From an uncultured beta proteobacterium (GTDB taxonomy: Bacteria; Pseudomonadota; Gammaproteobacteria; Burkholderiales; Burkholderiaceae_C): 45,526 nucleotides of DNA. Shown piece by piece: positions 27,639 through 36,494 of this stretch. The stretch lies in assembly GCA_903876715.1 (NCBI GenBank), contig CAIRBF010000061.1, forward strand, positions 1 to 45,526, given 5' to 3'. The position numbers were made by a program, and so were the translations under genes. Under the pieces are notes generated by a model, which saw nothing but the letters and a program-made list of their open reading frames with translations, did no database searches and was not told the DNA's origin. Each line of letters begins with the position of its first letter. Position 1 is the stretch's first letter.

Positions 27639-28598
27639 TCAGTTTGCCAGCGGACGCGCGAGGTAGACGCCCTCGCGCCCTGGCACCGGCTCGCGCGCGG
27701 GCATCAGGATCGTGCAGCGCGCGCACGGCGACCGGATCTCTTCGTCGCCGTCCGTGGCGATGAGCTCGCCTTCGTCGAAGGTTTCGAAGCCGACGACGGG
27801 CCTGGCGAAGCGGAACTCGGGCGTGCGCACGACGACCGTGCGCAACAGTTCCACCCGCATCTGGGCTACCCCGCGCGCGCCGGGCGGAGGGCCGCGATCG
27901 ATCAGGCCGAAGTGGGCCAGGAAGTCCAGCGTCACCTCGGTAGCGAGCTCCGCCGTGGCGCGCAGGAAGTGCTGGCCGCATTCGGCCACCAGGGCCACGC
28001 CGCCCTCCCCGTCGTCGCCCTCGGGCAGGCCATGCGCCCCATGCTGGATCAGGGGCACCCCCGAACCCAGGCCCGAGGGCATCACCATATGGATCGCGGG
28101 CTGGCCGATAGCGCAGGCCGCCAGCGCGTTGCGCGCACGGCGCGGGTAGACCCAGAAGGGCTGGACGGCCTGGCTCGTGGAGTGCAGGTCCAGGATGTGG
28201 TCGGCCGCCAGCACGGCCGGGCGCATTGCCCGCGCCCGCCGCAACTCCGGGCTGTCCTCGGACCCGTCCAGCCACTGCGGGGACCAGATGCGGTTCATGT
28301 TGTGCACGAGTTGGCGGCTGTCAAACGGGCGCGCCGCATCGAAGCTCTCGTAGGCCTCGACGTTGGCGAAGCTCACCGTCAGCGTGCCGCGCAGCGGACG
28401 CACGCCGGCGTCGAGCAGGTGCGTGGCCGCCACCATGCCGCAGAACTCGTTGCCGTGCGTGAGCGCGTTGACCAGCACGTGCGGTCCAGGCCGCCCGGAG
28501 TCAAAACGGTGCACATAGTCGATGCCGATGTTGCCGTGCCTGTAACTCGACAAGTCACGCGGCCAGACCTCGATCTCGTGGGGAATGCTCACAGTCAT
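27639..28598 (-). CDS. succinylglutamate desuccinylase / aspartoacylase-family zinc hydrolase
   Basis: 319 residues from ATG 28598 (no strong ribosome site, so the start is not certain). The zinc motif H-x-x-E is in NALTHGNEFCGM, the third ligand in LDLHSTSQ, and Arg residues that grip the substrate carboxylate lie between (NMNRIWSPQWLDG). A C-terminal beta domain (LRTVVVRTPEFRFARPVVGFE) is typical. The family cleaves N-acyl amino acids or removes acyl groups from small amides. The gene stands alone; a long inverted repeat lies upstream. Confidence 0.8.
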   Translation of the reverse strand: MTVSIPHEIEVWPRDLSSYRHGNIGIDYVHRFDSGRPGPHVLVNALTHGNEFCGMVAATHLLDAGVRPLRGTLTVSFANVEAYESFDAARPFDSRQLVHNMNRIWSPQWLDGSEDSPELRRARAMRPAVLAADHILDLHSTSQAVQPFWVYPRRARNALAACAIGQPAIHMVMPSGLGSGVPLIQHGAHGLPEGDDGEGGVALVAECGQHFLRATAELATEVTLDFLAHFGLIDRGPPPGARGVAQMRVELLRTVVVRTPEFRFARPVVGFETFDEGELIATDGDEEIRSPCARCTILMPAREPVPGREGVYLARPLAN

Positions 28599-28635
28599 GT
28601 GGGCATTGTGGCAGCCGAGTCCGCAGGACAGACGC

Positions 28636-28672
28636 CGCACACCCCGGCGTTCACGACACGCCGGGGTGTGCG
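28636..28672. repeat. 14-bp perfect inverted repeat upstream of the aspartoacylase gene
   Basis: CGCACACCCCGGCG and CGCCGGGGTGTGCG pair perfectly around a 9-nt loop (28650-28658), 38 nt before the hydrolase start on the minus strand. No T tract follows, so it could be a leader hairpin, an operator or the end of a lost gene. The remaining gap to cheY at 29000 (about 330 nt) holds no gene I can support and no convincing sigma-28 or sigma-70 promoter. Confidence 0.55.
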
Positions 28673-28999
28673 TCACAAATGGCGGGTAGTCCGGCCTCAT
28701 ATTCCCCCGATCGACCGGCATCCCGCTGCGGCACCATCCGCAGCGATGTTCGGGGCCCTCTCATCGGCTCGGCATCACCACGCCAACGAGCCCGGTTCCA
28801 GCCTTCAGCGCTCGCTGCGCTCAGCCAATCGGGCCCTTCAGGCCCGCACAGAACGAGTTGCAATGCGGTGCGATGATGTTGACTCGAAGACACATTCCAG
28901 CAAGCCGATGCAGTACCTGACCCGCAGGGCGGAGAACCGAACCCTCCGGGCCGGAGCGACGCAAGTTCCGTTTCGATCCCTGTAACCAAGGGTGCAACG

Positions 29000-29362
29000 A
29001 TGAAGATACTGATTGCCGATGACAGCCGTGCGATGCGCCAGGTGGTGGCCTTCATGCTGCGGGAAGCCGGCTACCGAGGCCACACGATCGTCGAGGCAGC
29101 GGACGGCGCGCAAGCACTCGAGCTGGCGCGGAGCCAGCTGCCAGACCTGATCATCTCGGACTGGAACATGCCGAACATGACCGGCATCGAGTTCCTCGTC
29201 AAGCTGCGCGAGGACGGCTCCACCACGCCGTTCGGGTTCGTGACCACCGAGGTCAGCCCCGAGATGCGCAACCTGGCGACCGCCAGCGGCGCGTCCTTCC
29301 TGATCGGCAAGCCCTTCACGGCCACCGACTTCCAGGTCGCGCTGGACGCCTGCCTGCCCTGA
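29000..29362 (+). CDS. cheY: CheY-like single-domain response regulator 1
   Basis: 120 residues. The acidic pocket is Asp7/Asp8, the phosphoacceptor Asp54 (SDWNMPN), the switch Thr82 (FVTTE) and Lys104 (IGKPF). No output domain. It opens the chemotaxis operon and is not the same protein as the second CheY at 32208, so the two may bind different partners. It is likely to control the flagellar motor or to act as a phosphate sink. Its downstream neighbours are a CheX-like and a CheZ-like gene, both candidate phosphatases for it. Confidence 0.92.
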   Translation: MKILIADDSRAMRQVVAFMLREAGYRGHTIVEAADGAQALELARSQLPDLIISDWNMPNMTGIEFLVKLREDGSTTPFGFVTTEVSPEMRNLATASGASFLIGKPFTATDFQVALDACLP

Positions 29363-29376
29363 ACAAGGAGAACACC

Positions 29377-29838
29377 ATGGCAAAGATTGCCAGCGCACAG
29401 GAGTTCGCCAAGGCACTGTCCATGCTGCTGCGGCGTGATGTCAAGGCCAAGCCCGCGAGCCCGCTGCCGCCGGCGCGGCTGAAGATCGGCGGCATCTACA
29501 AGTACGGCGACGGCAGGGTGCTGGGGTCGGTCACGGTCGACCTGAACTTCGCAGCGCGATCGGGTGCGGCGCTGTCGATGATCCCGGCCGATGTCGCCGC
29601 AGAGCAGATCCGCGCCGGCGAGCTCGACGAGGTGCTGCGCGAGAACTTCGCCGAGGTCCTCAACGTGCTGTCCCGGGCCTTCGTCGCCGAGGGCGACGGC
29701 CGGGTCGCGTTGCAGACGTCGGTGTTCCCACCGCAGCCCATGCCCGAGCCAGGCTCGGCCGCCCAGGCCAGGGCGAGCTTCGATGTCGACATCTCCGGCT
29801 ATGGCAGCGGCTCGGTAAGCCTGCACGTGCTGGGCTGA
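29377..29838 (+). CDS. CheX/CheC-like putative CheY phosphatase
   Basis: 153 residues. The stretch LDEVLRENFAEVLNVLSRAF contains Glu93 and Asn96 in the E-x-x-N pattern that CheC/CheX/FliY phosphatases use to hydrolyse CheY-P. It is one copy only, as in CheX. The rest has alternating strands and helices (VLGSVTVDLNFAARSGAALS) like the CXY fold. The match is remote, and the last third (SAAQARASFDVDISGYGSGS) is not typical. It sits 14 nt after cheY. Alternatively an adaptor without catalysis. Confidence 0.5.
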   Translation: MAKIASAQEFAKALSMLLRRDVKAKPASPLPPARLKIGGIYKYGDGRVLGSVTVDLNFAARSGAALSMIPADVAAEQIRAGELDEVLRENFAEVLNVLSRAFVAEGDGRVALQTSVFPPQPMPEPGSAAQARASFDVDISGYGSGSVSLHVLG

Positions 29839-29845
29839 CCCGACG

Positions 29846-30349
29846 ATGGACGGGGCGGAGCGGACCGACGGCCGGCGTGCGGCAGCGACCGCGCCGCTGC
29901 TCACCTCGGGGCACGCGGAGTCGATCGCCGAGCAGATCGCGCGCGCGCAGAGGCTGGTGGAGTCGTCGCTCGCGCAGCTGCGCGAGAGCTTCCTCGCCCT
30001 GGCTGACATCAGCCCCGCCGCCCTGGACACCGAACCCGGCCGATACCACTTCGAGCGCGCCGTGATCGCGTTGCAATCCGAAGACACCGTCGGGCAACTG
30101 CTCGCGCTGACACGGCAACGGGCCGAGGACCTGGAGCGGTCCCTCGCGCAAGCCCGTACCTTGATCGGTGAAATCGTGTCCGGCCCGGATCATCCGCGCG
30201 CGCCGCAGGCCGCGCAGGCCTGCTGCGACACCCGCCTCGCCGCGCTGTGCGCCGTCTTGAACTTGCCGGAGGCGGGCCTGTCGCCCACCGTGAAGCAAAG
30301 CTCCGCGGCCCCTGGAGCGATGCAGCTTTTTGACGAGGAACACCCTTGA
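29846..30349 (+). CDS. short CheZ-like protein
   Basis: 167 residues, mainly helical. Residues 77-84 read QSEDTVGQ; in CheZ the active site is Q-x-x-D-L-T-G-Q, with a catalytic Asp and Gln spaced by three. Here Asp80 and Gln84 keep that spacing. The C-terminus, [20 protein letters not shown], resembles the CheZ tail that docks on CheY (SPVxQxxMxxGxIELF-like). It is 20-25% shorter than typical CheZ (about 214 aa), missing much of the N-terminal helix. It overlaps the MCP start (TTGA). Proposed CheY phosphatase; motif-level evidence only. Confidence 0.5.
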   Translation: MDGAERTDGRRAAATAPLLTSGHAESIAEQIARAQRLVESSLAQLRESFLALADISPAALDTEPGRYHFERAVIALQSEDTVGQLLALTRQRAEDLERSLAQARTLIGEIVSGPDHPRAPQAAQACCDTRLAALCAVLNLPEAGLSPTVKQSSAAPGAMQLFDEEHP

Positions 30350-32193
30350 AATTCAATCAATTCAGCATCGGCAGCCGCCTGGCCAGCACGTTCGGTCTGG
30401 TCGTGCTGATCACCGCAAGCCTGGCGATCGTCGCCACCTTGCTGGTGGAGTCGATCAAGGCCGACATCGAGCACGAGGCCGACGTGCTCGCTCGCCGCGA
30501 ACTGCTCGCGACCCAGTGGACGGCTGACATTCGGCTCAACCACGAGCGCACCACCGCCCTGTTCCACAGCAACGATGCGCAGTACACGCAGGCCGTCCAG
30601 CGCGACATCGCGACCACGGGAGAACGAATCGGCGAGACGGCGCGCCAGCTGGCAGCCCTGACGGAGAGCGCGCAGTTGCGCAACCTGATGGATGCGGTGG
30701 TGCGCGCGCGGGCCGCCTACACGGCCAAGCGTCAGGAGCTGGTCGTCGTGAAGGCGGGAGGCGGCGAGCTCGACGAGCGGGGCCTGACCCAACTCGCCAC
30801 GCTGTCCAGCGCCTACCTCAAGGCGGTGGACGACTTCTACAACGGCATGAAGGCCGATTCCGCGCGCAGCGAAGGCCACACGCGGCAGACCGCGGTCAAC
30901 GGCCAGTGGCTGCTGGGGGCAGGCGGGCTGCTTGCTGTCATCATCGGTACGCTGTCATCGATCCTGATCTCACGCTCGATCGTGGTGCCGCTGGCGCAGG
31001 CGGTAAAGCTCGCCGAAGCGATCAGCGCCGGCGACCTCACCCGGGAACTGCCCACGGAAGGCAAGGATGAAACGGCACGGCTGCTGGGGGCACTCGGCGT
31101 GATGCGCGCCAACCTCGCCCGGCTGGTCGGGGAGGTGCGCCGCAACGCCGAATCCGTCTCCACCGCCAGCCACGAGATCGCCGCGGGCGCCAGCGACCTG
31201 TCGGCGCGCACGGAGCAGCAGGCGTCGGGCCTGGAGCAGACGGCCGCGTCGATGGAGCAGTTGAAGTCGACGGTGCGCCAGAACGCCGACAACGCGCAGC
31301 AAGGCAACCAGCTGGCGCGGCAGGCCTCGACCGTGGCCACCGAGGGCGGCGAGGTGGTCGGGCGGGTGGTCGAGACGATGAAGGGCATCAACGACAGTTC
31401 GCGCCGGATCGCCGACATCATCACCGTGATCGACGGCATCGCGTTCCAGACCAACATCCTCGCCCTCAACGCCGCCGTGGAGGCGGCACGCGCCGGTGAA
31501 CAGGGGCGCGGCTTCGCAGTCGTCGCCAGCGAAGTGCGCTCGCTGGCGCAACGAAGTGCCGAGGCTGCCAAGGAGATCAAGTCCCTGATCACCGCCAGCG
31601 TCGAACAGGTGGGACAAGGCAGCGCTCTGGTCGACCGCGCCGGATCGACGATGCAGGACGTGGTGATGTCGATCCGCCGGGTCACCGACATCATGAGCGA
31701 GATCAGCGCGGCGAGCAACGAGCAGGCGGTGGGCGTCTCGCAGGTCAGCGAGGCGATCGCGCTGATGGACCAAAACACCCAGCAGAACGCCGGTCTCGTC
31801 GAGGAGTCGGCCGCATCGGCCGAGGTGCTCAGGCAACAGGCCGAGGAGATGGTGCGGACCGTCTCGGTGTTCCGTCTCGACCGGGTCGCGAACTCGGGCC
31901 ACGGCGCGGATCCGGTGCCGGCCAAGGCGCGCGCAGGCTCCCGGACTGGACAGGGGGCGCTGCAGCCGTACGTCCATCGCAGCGCGGCGGACACCAGGGC
32001 GGCGCGCGCGGGCGCACCCCGCCTGGCCACGGCTTCCGCGACGGCCTCGGCGCCGCACGCATCGGCGCACAAGTCCACGCCACGACTGGCGCCGTCCACC
32101 GCGGCGTCCAACGACACCGCGTCGCCCGCCCCCCGCACGACCGCCAACCTCGGCGCCACGGGCGCTGCGGCTGGCGACTGGGAAAGCTTCTGA
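30346..32193 (+). CDS. methyl-accepting chemotaxis protein with C-terminal CheR/CheB tether
   Basis: 615 residues, TTG start at 30346 with GAGGAA upstream, overlapping the CheZ-like stop. TM1 is about residues 12-34, a periplasmic four-helix sensor spans 35-185, TM2 about 187-211, then HAMP and the signalling hairpin whose tip reads [20 protein letters not shown]. After the hairpin come about 100 residues of Ala/Ser/Pro-rich linker and a last pentapeptide DWESF. E. coli Tsr and Tar end in NWETF, the CheR and CheB anchor, so this receptor should tether the methylation enzymes. The ligand cannot be read. Confidence 0.92.
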   Translation: MKFNQFSIGSRLASTFGLVVLITASLAIVATLLVESIKADIEHEADVLARRELLATQWTADIRLNHERTTALFHSNDAQYTQAVQRDIATTGERIGETARQLAALTESAQLRNLMDAVVRARAAYTAKRQELVVVKAGGGELDERGLTQLATLSSAYLKAVDDFYNGMKADSARSEGHTRQTAVNGQWLLGAGGLLAVIIGTLSSILISRSIVVPLAQAVKLAEAISAGDLTRELPTEGKDETARLLGALGVMRANLARLVGEVRRNAESVSTASHEIAAGASDLSARTEQQASGLEQTAASMEQLKSTVRQNADNAQQGNQLARQASTVATEGGEVVGRVVETMKGINDSSRRIADIITVIDGIAFQTNILALNAAVEAARAGEQGRGFAVVASEVRSLAQRSAEAAKEIKSLITASVEQVGQGSALVDRAGSTMQDVVMSIRRVTDIMSEISAASNEQAVGVSQVSEAIALMDQNTQQNAGLVEESAASAEVLRQQAEEMVRTVSVFRLDRVANSGHGADPVPAKARAGSRTGQGALQPYVHRSAADTRAARAGAPRLATASATASAPHASAHKSTPRLAPSTAASNDTASPAPRTTANLGATGAAAGDWESF

Positions 32194-32207
32194 GCGAGAC
32201 ATCCAAC

Positions 32208-32573
32208 ATGAGCAAGGTCGTTCTCACCATCGACGACTCGCCATCCATCCGCAAGATGGTGGCGATGACGCTGCGCATGGGCGGCTATGAGGTCCTGGAG
32301 GCCGTCGACGGCGTCGACGGGCTGGAGGTGGCGCTGGGTCACGAAGTGGACCTGGTCATCACCGACCAGAACATGCCGAACATGGACGGGCTGACCCTGA
32401 CGCGCCAGCTGCGCGCGCATCCGCGCTTCGAGCGTGCGCCTATCCTGATGCTGACCACCGAGTCGAGTCCGGAGATGAAGGCGCAGGGCAAGGCCGCCGG
32501 ACTGACCGGCTGGATGGTCAAGCCCTTCGACCCCCAGACGCTGCTGAGCGTCGTCGGTCGCCTGCTGAGCTAA
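32208..32573 (+). CDS. cheY: CheY-like single-domain response regulator 2
   Basis: 121 residues. The pocket is Asp9/Asp10, phosphoacceptor Asp53 (TDQNMPN), Thr pair in LTTES and Lys in VKPFDP. It lies directly before cheA, the usual position of the CheY that the kinase feeds. It differs from the first CheY by most surface residues. Confidence 0.93.
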   Translation: MSKVVLTIDDSPSIRKMVAMTLRMGGYEVLEAVDGVDGLEVALGHEVDLVITDQNMPNMDGLTLTRQLRAHPRFERAPILMLTTESSPEMKAQGKAAGLTGWMVKPFDPQTLLSVVGRLLS

Positions 32574-32587
32574 AGCCGGAGCGCGCG

Positions 32588-34438
32588 ATGGACCTGGACA
32601 TGAGCCAGTTCACAGCGATCTTCGTCGAGGAGGCGCAGGAGCACCTGGCCGCGATGGAGGCGCAATTGCTCGCCATCCAGGTCGAGGCCGTGACGAAGGC
32701 AGAGCTCAACGAGATCTTTCGCGCCGCGCACTCGATCAAGGGCGGCTCGGCGACGTTCGGTCTGGGCGACGTGACCGGCGTGGCGCACGAGCTCGAGTCC
32801 CTGCTCGATCGACTGCGCAACGGCGAGCTCGCCCTGACGCACGAGATGGTGGACGCGTTGCTAAAGGCGCGCGACATGATCGCGCAGATGATCGCGGCCT
32901 TCGAAGGCAAGGGCAGCGTCGATGCCGGCGAGGTGGCACGGGTGTGCGAGGTGGTGCGACGGCTCGCCGCCACCCCGAACAGCACGCACACGGCGGACCC
33001 GCCGCCGCGCGAGGCTGCGGCGCCCGCCCCGACAGCGCCCATGCAACTTCCCGCAGCCGCGACAACAGCGACAACAGCGACAACTGGGGCGGCAAGCGCT
33101 GCGGGGCCGGCACCAACGCCGGCCGCGGCGGCGGCGGCGGCCCCGGCCCTGCCGCCGGGTGAGGGGGTCGCATTTGGCTTCTTCGACGGCGCCCCGGCGT
33201 CTCCCACGCCAGCCGCGCCCTCGCGCGCCAGCAATTCCTCGTTCGAGTCGAGCTCGATCAGGGTCAGCGTCGAGAAGGTCGACCAGATCATCAACCTGGT
33301 CGGCGAACTGGTGATCACGCAGGCGATGCTGGCGCAAACCGCGGCCAGCGGGGACGCCCGGCTCCAGGAACGACTCAGCCTCAGCCTGGCCCAATTGGAC
33401 CGCAACACGCGCGACCTCCAGGAAGCGGCGATGTCGATCCGGATGATGCCGATCTCGACCGTCTTCAACCGTTTTCCACGCGTGGTGCGCGACCTCGCCG
33501 CGCGACTGGGCAAGCAGGTCGAGTTGCGCCTGATCGGTGAGACGACCGAGCTCGACAAGGGGCTGATCGAGAAGATCAGCGATCCGCTGACGCACCTGGT
33601 GCGCAACAGCCTGGACCACGGCATCGAGACGCCGGCCGAGCGCGTGGCCCGCGGCAAGGGCGTGATGGGGTTGGTCACGCTGATGGCATCGCACCAGGGC
33701 GGCAACATCGTGATCGAGGTGCGCGACGACGGCCGCGGGCTCGACCGCGAGCGCATCCTGGCCAAGGCGCGCGAACGCGGTCTCGCCGTCCCCGAGAACC
33801 CGCACGACGTGGAAGTCTGGGGCCTGATCTTCGAGCCGGGGTTCTCCACTGCTGCCGAGGTGACCGACGTGTCGGGTCGGGGCGTGGGCATGGACGTTGT
33901 GCGCAGCAATATCGTCGCGCTGGGCGGCCGGGTGGAGATCCACAGCGAAGCCGGCCTCGGCACCTGCATGACCGTGCGCCTGCCGCTGACGCTGGCCATC
34001 CTGGACGGCTTGTCGGTTTCGTGCGGCGACGAAGTCTTCATCCTGCCGCTGAACAACATCGTCGAGTCCCTGCGGCCGTCGCCCGATGCGGTGAAGACGA
34101 TCACCGGACGCGGCCGCGTGGTGTTGATCCGCGGCGAATACCTGCCCGTGGTTTCGCTGGCCGAGATGATGGGCCTTCAAGGCCGGGAGAACACCGAGAG
34201 CCAGGGCATCCTGGTCGTGCTGGAGACCGGACAGCGCCGCCTGGCCCTGTTCGTCGATGCGCTGCTCGGCCAGCACCAGGTCGTGATCAAGAGCCTGGAG
34301 AGGAATTTCCGCAAGGTGTCGGGCGTTTCGGGCGCGACCATCATGGGCGACGGACGTGTCGCGCTGATCCTCGATGCGGCCGGGCTGGCCCGCATGGCCG
34401 TGCCGCGCGCGCCCGAGCCCTCGATCGTCCACGCCTGA
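32588..34438 (+). CDS. cheA: chemotaxis histidine kinase CheA
   Basis: 616 residues. P1 is 1-110 with phosphorylated His48 in AAHSIKGGS. A low-complexity Ala/Pro/Thr linker fills about 130-215 where P2, the CheY-docking domain, would be. P3 dimerisation (IRVSVEKVDQIINLVGEL) starts near 220, P4 has the N box HLVRNSLDHGIE, G1 box DDGRGLD and G2 box GRGVGMDVV, and P5 (CheW-like) closes the protein. The lack of a P2 is shared with some single-CheY systems but is odd here with two CheYs. A 9-bp tandem repeat lies in the linker. Confidence 0.94.
   Translation: MDLDMSQFTAIFVEEAQEHLAAMEAQLLAIQVEAVTKAELNEIFRAAHSIKGGSATFGLGDVTGVAHELESLLDRLRNGELALTHEMVDALLKARDMIAQMIAAFEGKGSVDAGEVARVCEVVRRLAATPNSTHTADPPPREAAAPAPTAPMQLPAAATTATTATTGAASAAGPAPTPAAAAAAAPALPPGEGVAFGFFDGAPASPTPAAPSRASNSSFESSSIRVSVEKVDQIINLVGELVITQAMLAQTAASGDARLQERLSLSLAQLDRNTRDLQEAAMSIRMMPISTVFNRFPRVVRDLAARLGKQVELRLIGETTELDKGLIEKISDPLTHLVRNSLDHGIETPAERVARGKGVMGLVTLMASHQGGNIVIEVRDDGRGLDRERILAKARERGLAVPENPHDVEVWGLIFEPGFSTAAEVTDVSGRGVGMDVVRSNIVALGGRVEIHSEAGLGTCMTVRLPLTLAILDGLSVSCGDEVFILPLNNIVESLRPSPDAVKTITGRGRVVLIRGEYLPVVSLAEMMGLQGRENTESQGILVVLETGQRRLALFVDALLGQHQVVIKSLERNFRKVSGVSGATIMGDGRVALILDAAGLARMAVPRAPEPSIVHA
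33059..33085 (+). repeat. 9-bp tandem repeat in the cheA linker
   Basis: Nearly three copies of GCGACAACA (26 of 27 bases), encoding ATT repeats in the Ala/Thr-rich linker. Slippage here would change linker length by three residues without frameshift. Confidence 0.6.
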
Positions 34439-34486
34439 GAGGCTGAGAGTCTTACCCCCATGCCTGCACTGCAGCCGGAGATCCGC

Positions 34487-34954
34487 ATGACGGACACGAC
34501 GACCAACCGCACCGCCAGCACGCCGTCGATGGACAGCGAACTGCTGACATTCAAGCTCGGCAACGAACACTACGCCATCGACATCCTGAAAGTCCAGGAA
34601 ATCCGTCGCTACGAGGCCGTCACGCGGATCGCGGGCGCGCCCGACTACCTCAAGGGCGTGATCAACCTGCGCGGGAACATCGTCCCTATCGTCGACATGC
34701 GCATCCGCTTCGGGCTGCCCCATGGGGAATACGACCGCTTCACGGTGGTGATCATCCTGAACGTCGGCCACCGCGTCGTCGGCATCGTGGTCGACGGCGT
34801 GTCGGACGTCGTCCGCCTGAGCCCCGAGCAGGTCCAGCCTGGGCCGGCGATGGCGGCCATCGACTCCAGCTGCATCACAGGGCTGGGCACACTCGACGAC
34901 CGGATGCTCATCCTGCTGAACATCGACGCGTTGCTGTCAAGCATCGACCACTGA
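34487..34954 (+). CDS. cheW: coupling protein CheW
   Basis: 155 residues from ATG 34487, chosen because CGGAG lies seven bases before it; the ATG at 34460 has no site. The SH3-like fold carries FKLGNEHYAIDILKVQEIRR and the core NLRGNIVPIVDMRIRFGLP, the standard CheW signature. It links the receptors to CheA P5. The next gene begins right at its stop. Confidence 0.93.
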   Translation: MTDTTTNRTASTPSMDSELLTFKLGNEHYAIDILKVQEIRRYEAVTRIAGAPDYLKGVINLRGNIVPIVDMRIRFGLPHGEYDRFTVVIILNVGHRVVGIVVDGVSDVVRLSPEQVQPGPAMAAIDSSCITGLGTLDDRMLILLNIDALLSSIDH

Positions 34955-35809
34955 ATGGCCGAGTCGCAGCCCGTGCGGGACTTCGAGTTCACCACCGCCG
35001 ACTTCGCGCGCGTGCGCCGGCTGATCCGCGAGCACGCGGGCATCGCGCTGGGCGAATCGAAGTCGGACATGGTGTACACGCGCCTGTCGCGCCGGCTGCG
35101 TGCTTGCGGGTGCACGCGGTTCTCGGACTACATCGACCGCCTCGAACGCGGCGACCCCGCGGAGTGGGAGCAGTTCACCAATGCGTTGACGACGAACCTC
35201 ACCTCGTTCTTCCGCGAGCCGCACCACTTCCCGCTGCTGGCCCGCCACCTGCAAACCCTGCGCCGCAACCGGCCCCTGCGGATCTGGTGCTGCGCGGCCT
35301 CCACCGGCGAGGAGCCATGGTCGATTGCGATCACTGCCTGCGAGGTCTTCGACTCGCTCGCGCCGCCGGTCCAGATCCTGGCCACTGACGTCGACACCCA
35401 GGTGCTCGTGACGGCGCGACGCGCGGTCTACGATCTCGAGCGCCTGGAGAGCCTGCCGCAGGCTCGGCTGCAACGCTTCTTCCAGCGTGGCACGGGCGCG
35501 AATGCCGGCATGGCGCGTGTCAAGCCTGAGCTGCACGCGCTCGCCCAGTTCAAGCAGGTCAACCTGCTGCACGACGACTGGGTGCGTGGTCCGCCTTACG
35601 ACGCGATCTTCTGCCGCAACGTGATGATCTATTTCGACAAGCCCACCCAATACTCCATCCTGGCCAAGCTCACGCGCATGCTGGAGCCGGACGGGCTGCT
35701 GTTCGCGGGCCATTCGGAGAGCTTCTTCCACGCGGGGGACCTGGTGCGGCTGCGCGAGCACACCGTGTACGAGCCGGTCGCGCAGCGCGCCGCGCGGAGG
35801 CAGGCATGA
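34955..35809 (+). CDS. cheR: chemotaxis protein methyltransferase CheR
   Basis: 284 residues. The N-terminal helical domain includes [14 protein letters not shown] and [13 protein letters not shown]. The SAM site follows ([17 protein letters not shown], then ILATDVD), and the motif [12 protein letters not shown] completes it. A beta subdomain able to grip a receptor pentapeptide is present, matching the DWESF tail of the MCP. Confidence 0.94.
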   Translation: MAESQPVRDFEFTTADFARVRRLIREHAGIALGESKSDMVYTRLSRRLRACGCTRFSDYIDRLERGDPAEWEQFTNALTTNLTSFFREPHHFPLLARHLQTLRRNRPLRIWCCAASTGEEPWSIAITACEVFDSLAPPVQILATDVDTQVLVTARRAVYDLERLESLPQARLQRFFQRGTGANAGMARVKPELHALAQFKQVNLLHDDWVRGPPYDAIFCRNVMIYFDKPTQYSILAKLTRMLEPDGLLFAGHSESFFHAGDLVRLREHTVYEPVAQRAARRQA

Positions 35810-36483
35810 GCGAACCGGGTCGCCGTCTGGCACTCGCCCCCGCGCGCGACGGGGCGAGGGCTGGCGCGGCCGGCCCCGGCGCGGGCATCGCCCAGGCGCC
35901 GAGCGCCAGCCTCTACTTCGAGCCGACGTTCGGCATGAACGCCGCGAAGATCCTGCCCGGGGAGTACTTCGTGACCGATCGGGACGCCGCCCTGATCACG
36001 CTGCTGGGCTCGTGCGTGGCGGCCTGCATCCGCGATGTCGAGTTGCGCATCGGCGGCATGAACCACTTCCTGCTGCCCGACAGCCAGGGGCACGACCCCA
36101 CCGGCGCAGCGCCGGCCCGCTACGGCGCCTATGCGATGGAGGTGATGATCAACCAGCTCGTGAAGATGGGCGCGCGCCGCAACCGGCTGCAGGCCAAGGT
36201 CTTCGGCGGCGCCAACGTGCTGCGCGGTCTGAACGAACGCAACGTGGGCGTGCGCAACTGCGAGTTTGTGGTCGAGTTCCTGCGGGTGGAGGGCATCCCC
36301 CTGATGGCCCAGGACCTCGGGGGCAACCAGGCGCGCAAGGTGGCCTACTTCCCCGCCACCGGCGAAGCGCGCGTCAAGCGCCTGGCGACCAACACGCCCG
36401 CCACGCTGCTCGAGACCGAGCAGCAGTACCGGCGGCGTGTATCGAGCGGCCCCACCTCGGGCAGCGTCGAGTTGTTCGACTGA
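35806..36483 (+). CDS. cheD: receptor deamidase CheD
   Basis: 225 residues; overlaps cheR by four bases (ATGA). The catalytic Cys is in [10 protein letters not shown] and the His in [19 protein letters not shown] and the [16 protein letters not shown] segment complete the family. It deamidates Gln to Glu on receptors. An N-terminal Ala/Gly-rich tail of about 30 residues is extra. Confidence 0.93.
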   Translation: MSEPGRRLALAPARDGARAGAAGPGAGIAQAPSASLYFEPTFGMNAAKILPGEYFVTDRDAALITLLGSCVAACIRDVELRIGGMNHFLLPDSQGHDPTGAAPARYGAYAMEVMINQLVKMGARRNRLQAKVFGGANVLRGLNERNVGVRNCEFVVEFLRVEGIPLMAQDLGGNQARKVAYFPATGEARVKRLATNTPATLLETEQQYRRRVSSGPTSGSVELFD

Positions 36484-36494
36484 GCGGCCTGGCC

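Noticed and set aside
28651-28999. Small frames in the 28.6-29.0 kb gap
   Set aside because: No Shine-Dalgarno and no similarity; composition like non-coding DNA.
28881-28999. Possible sigma-28 flagellar promoter before the chemotaxis operon
   Set aside because: A GCCGATGC-like box at about 28904 has no matching TAAA-type -35 at the right distance.
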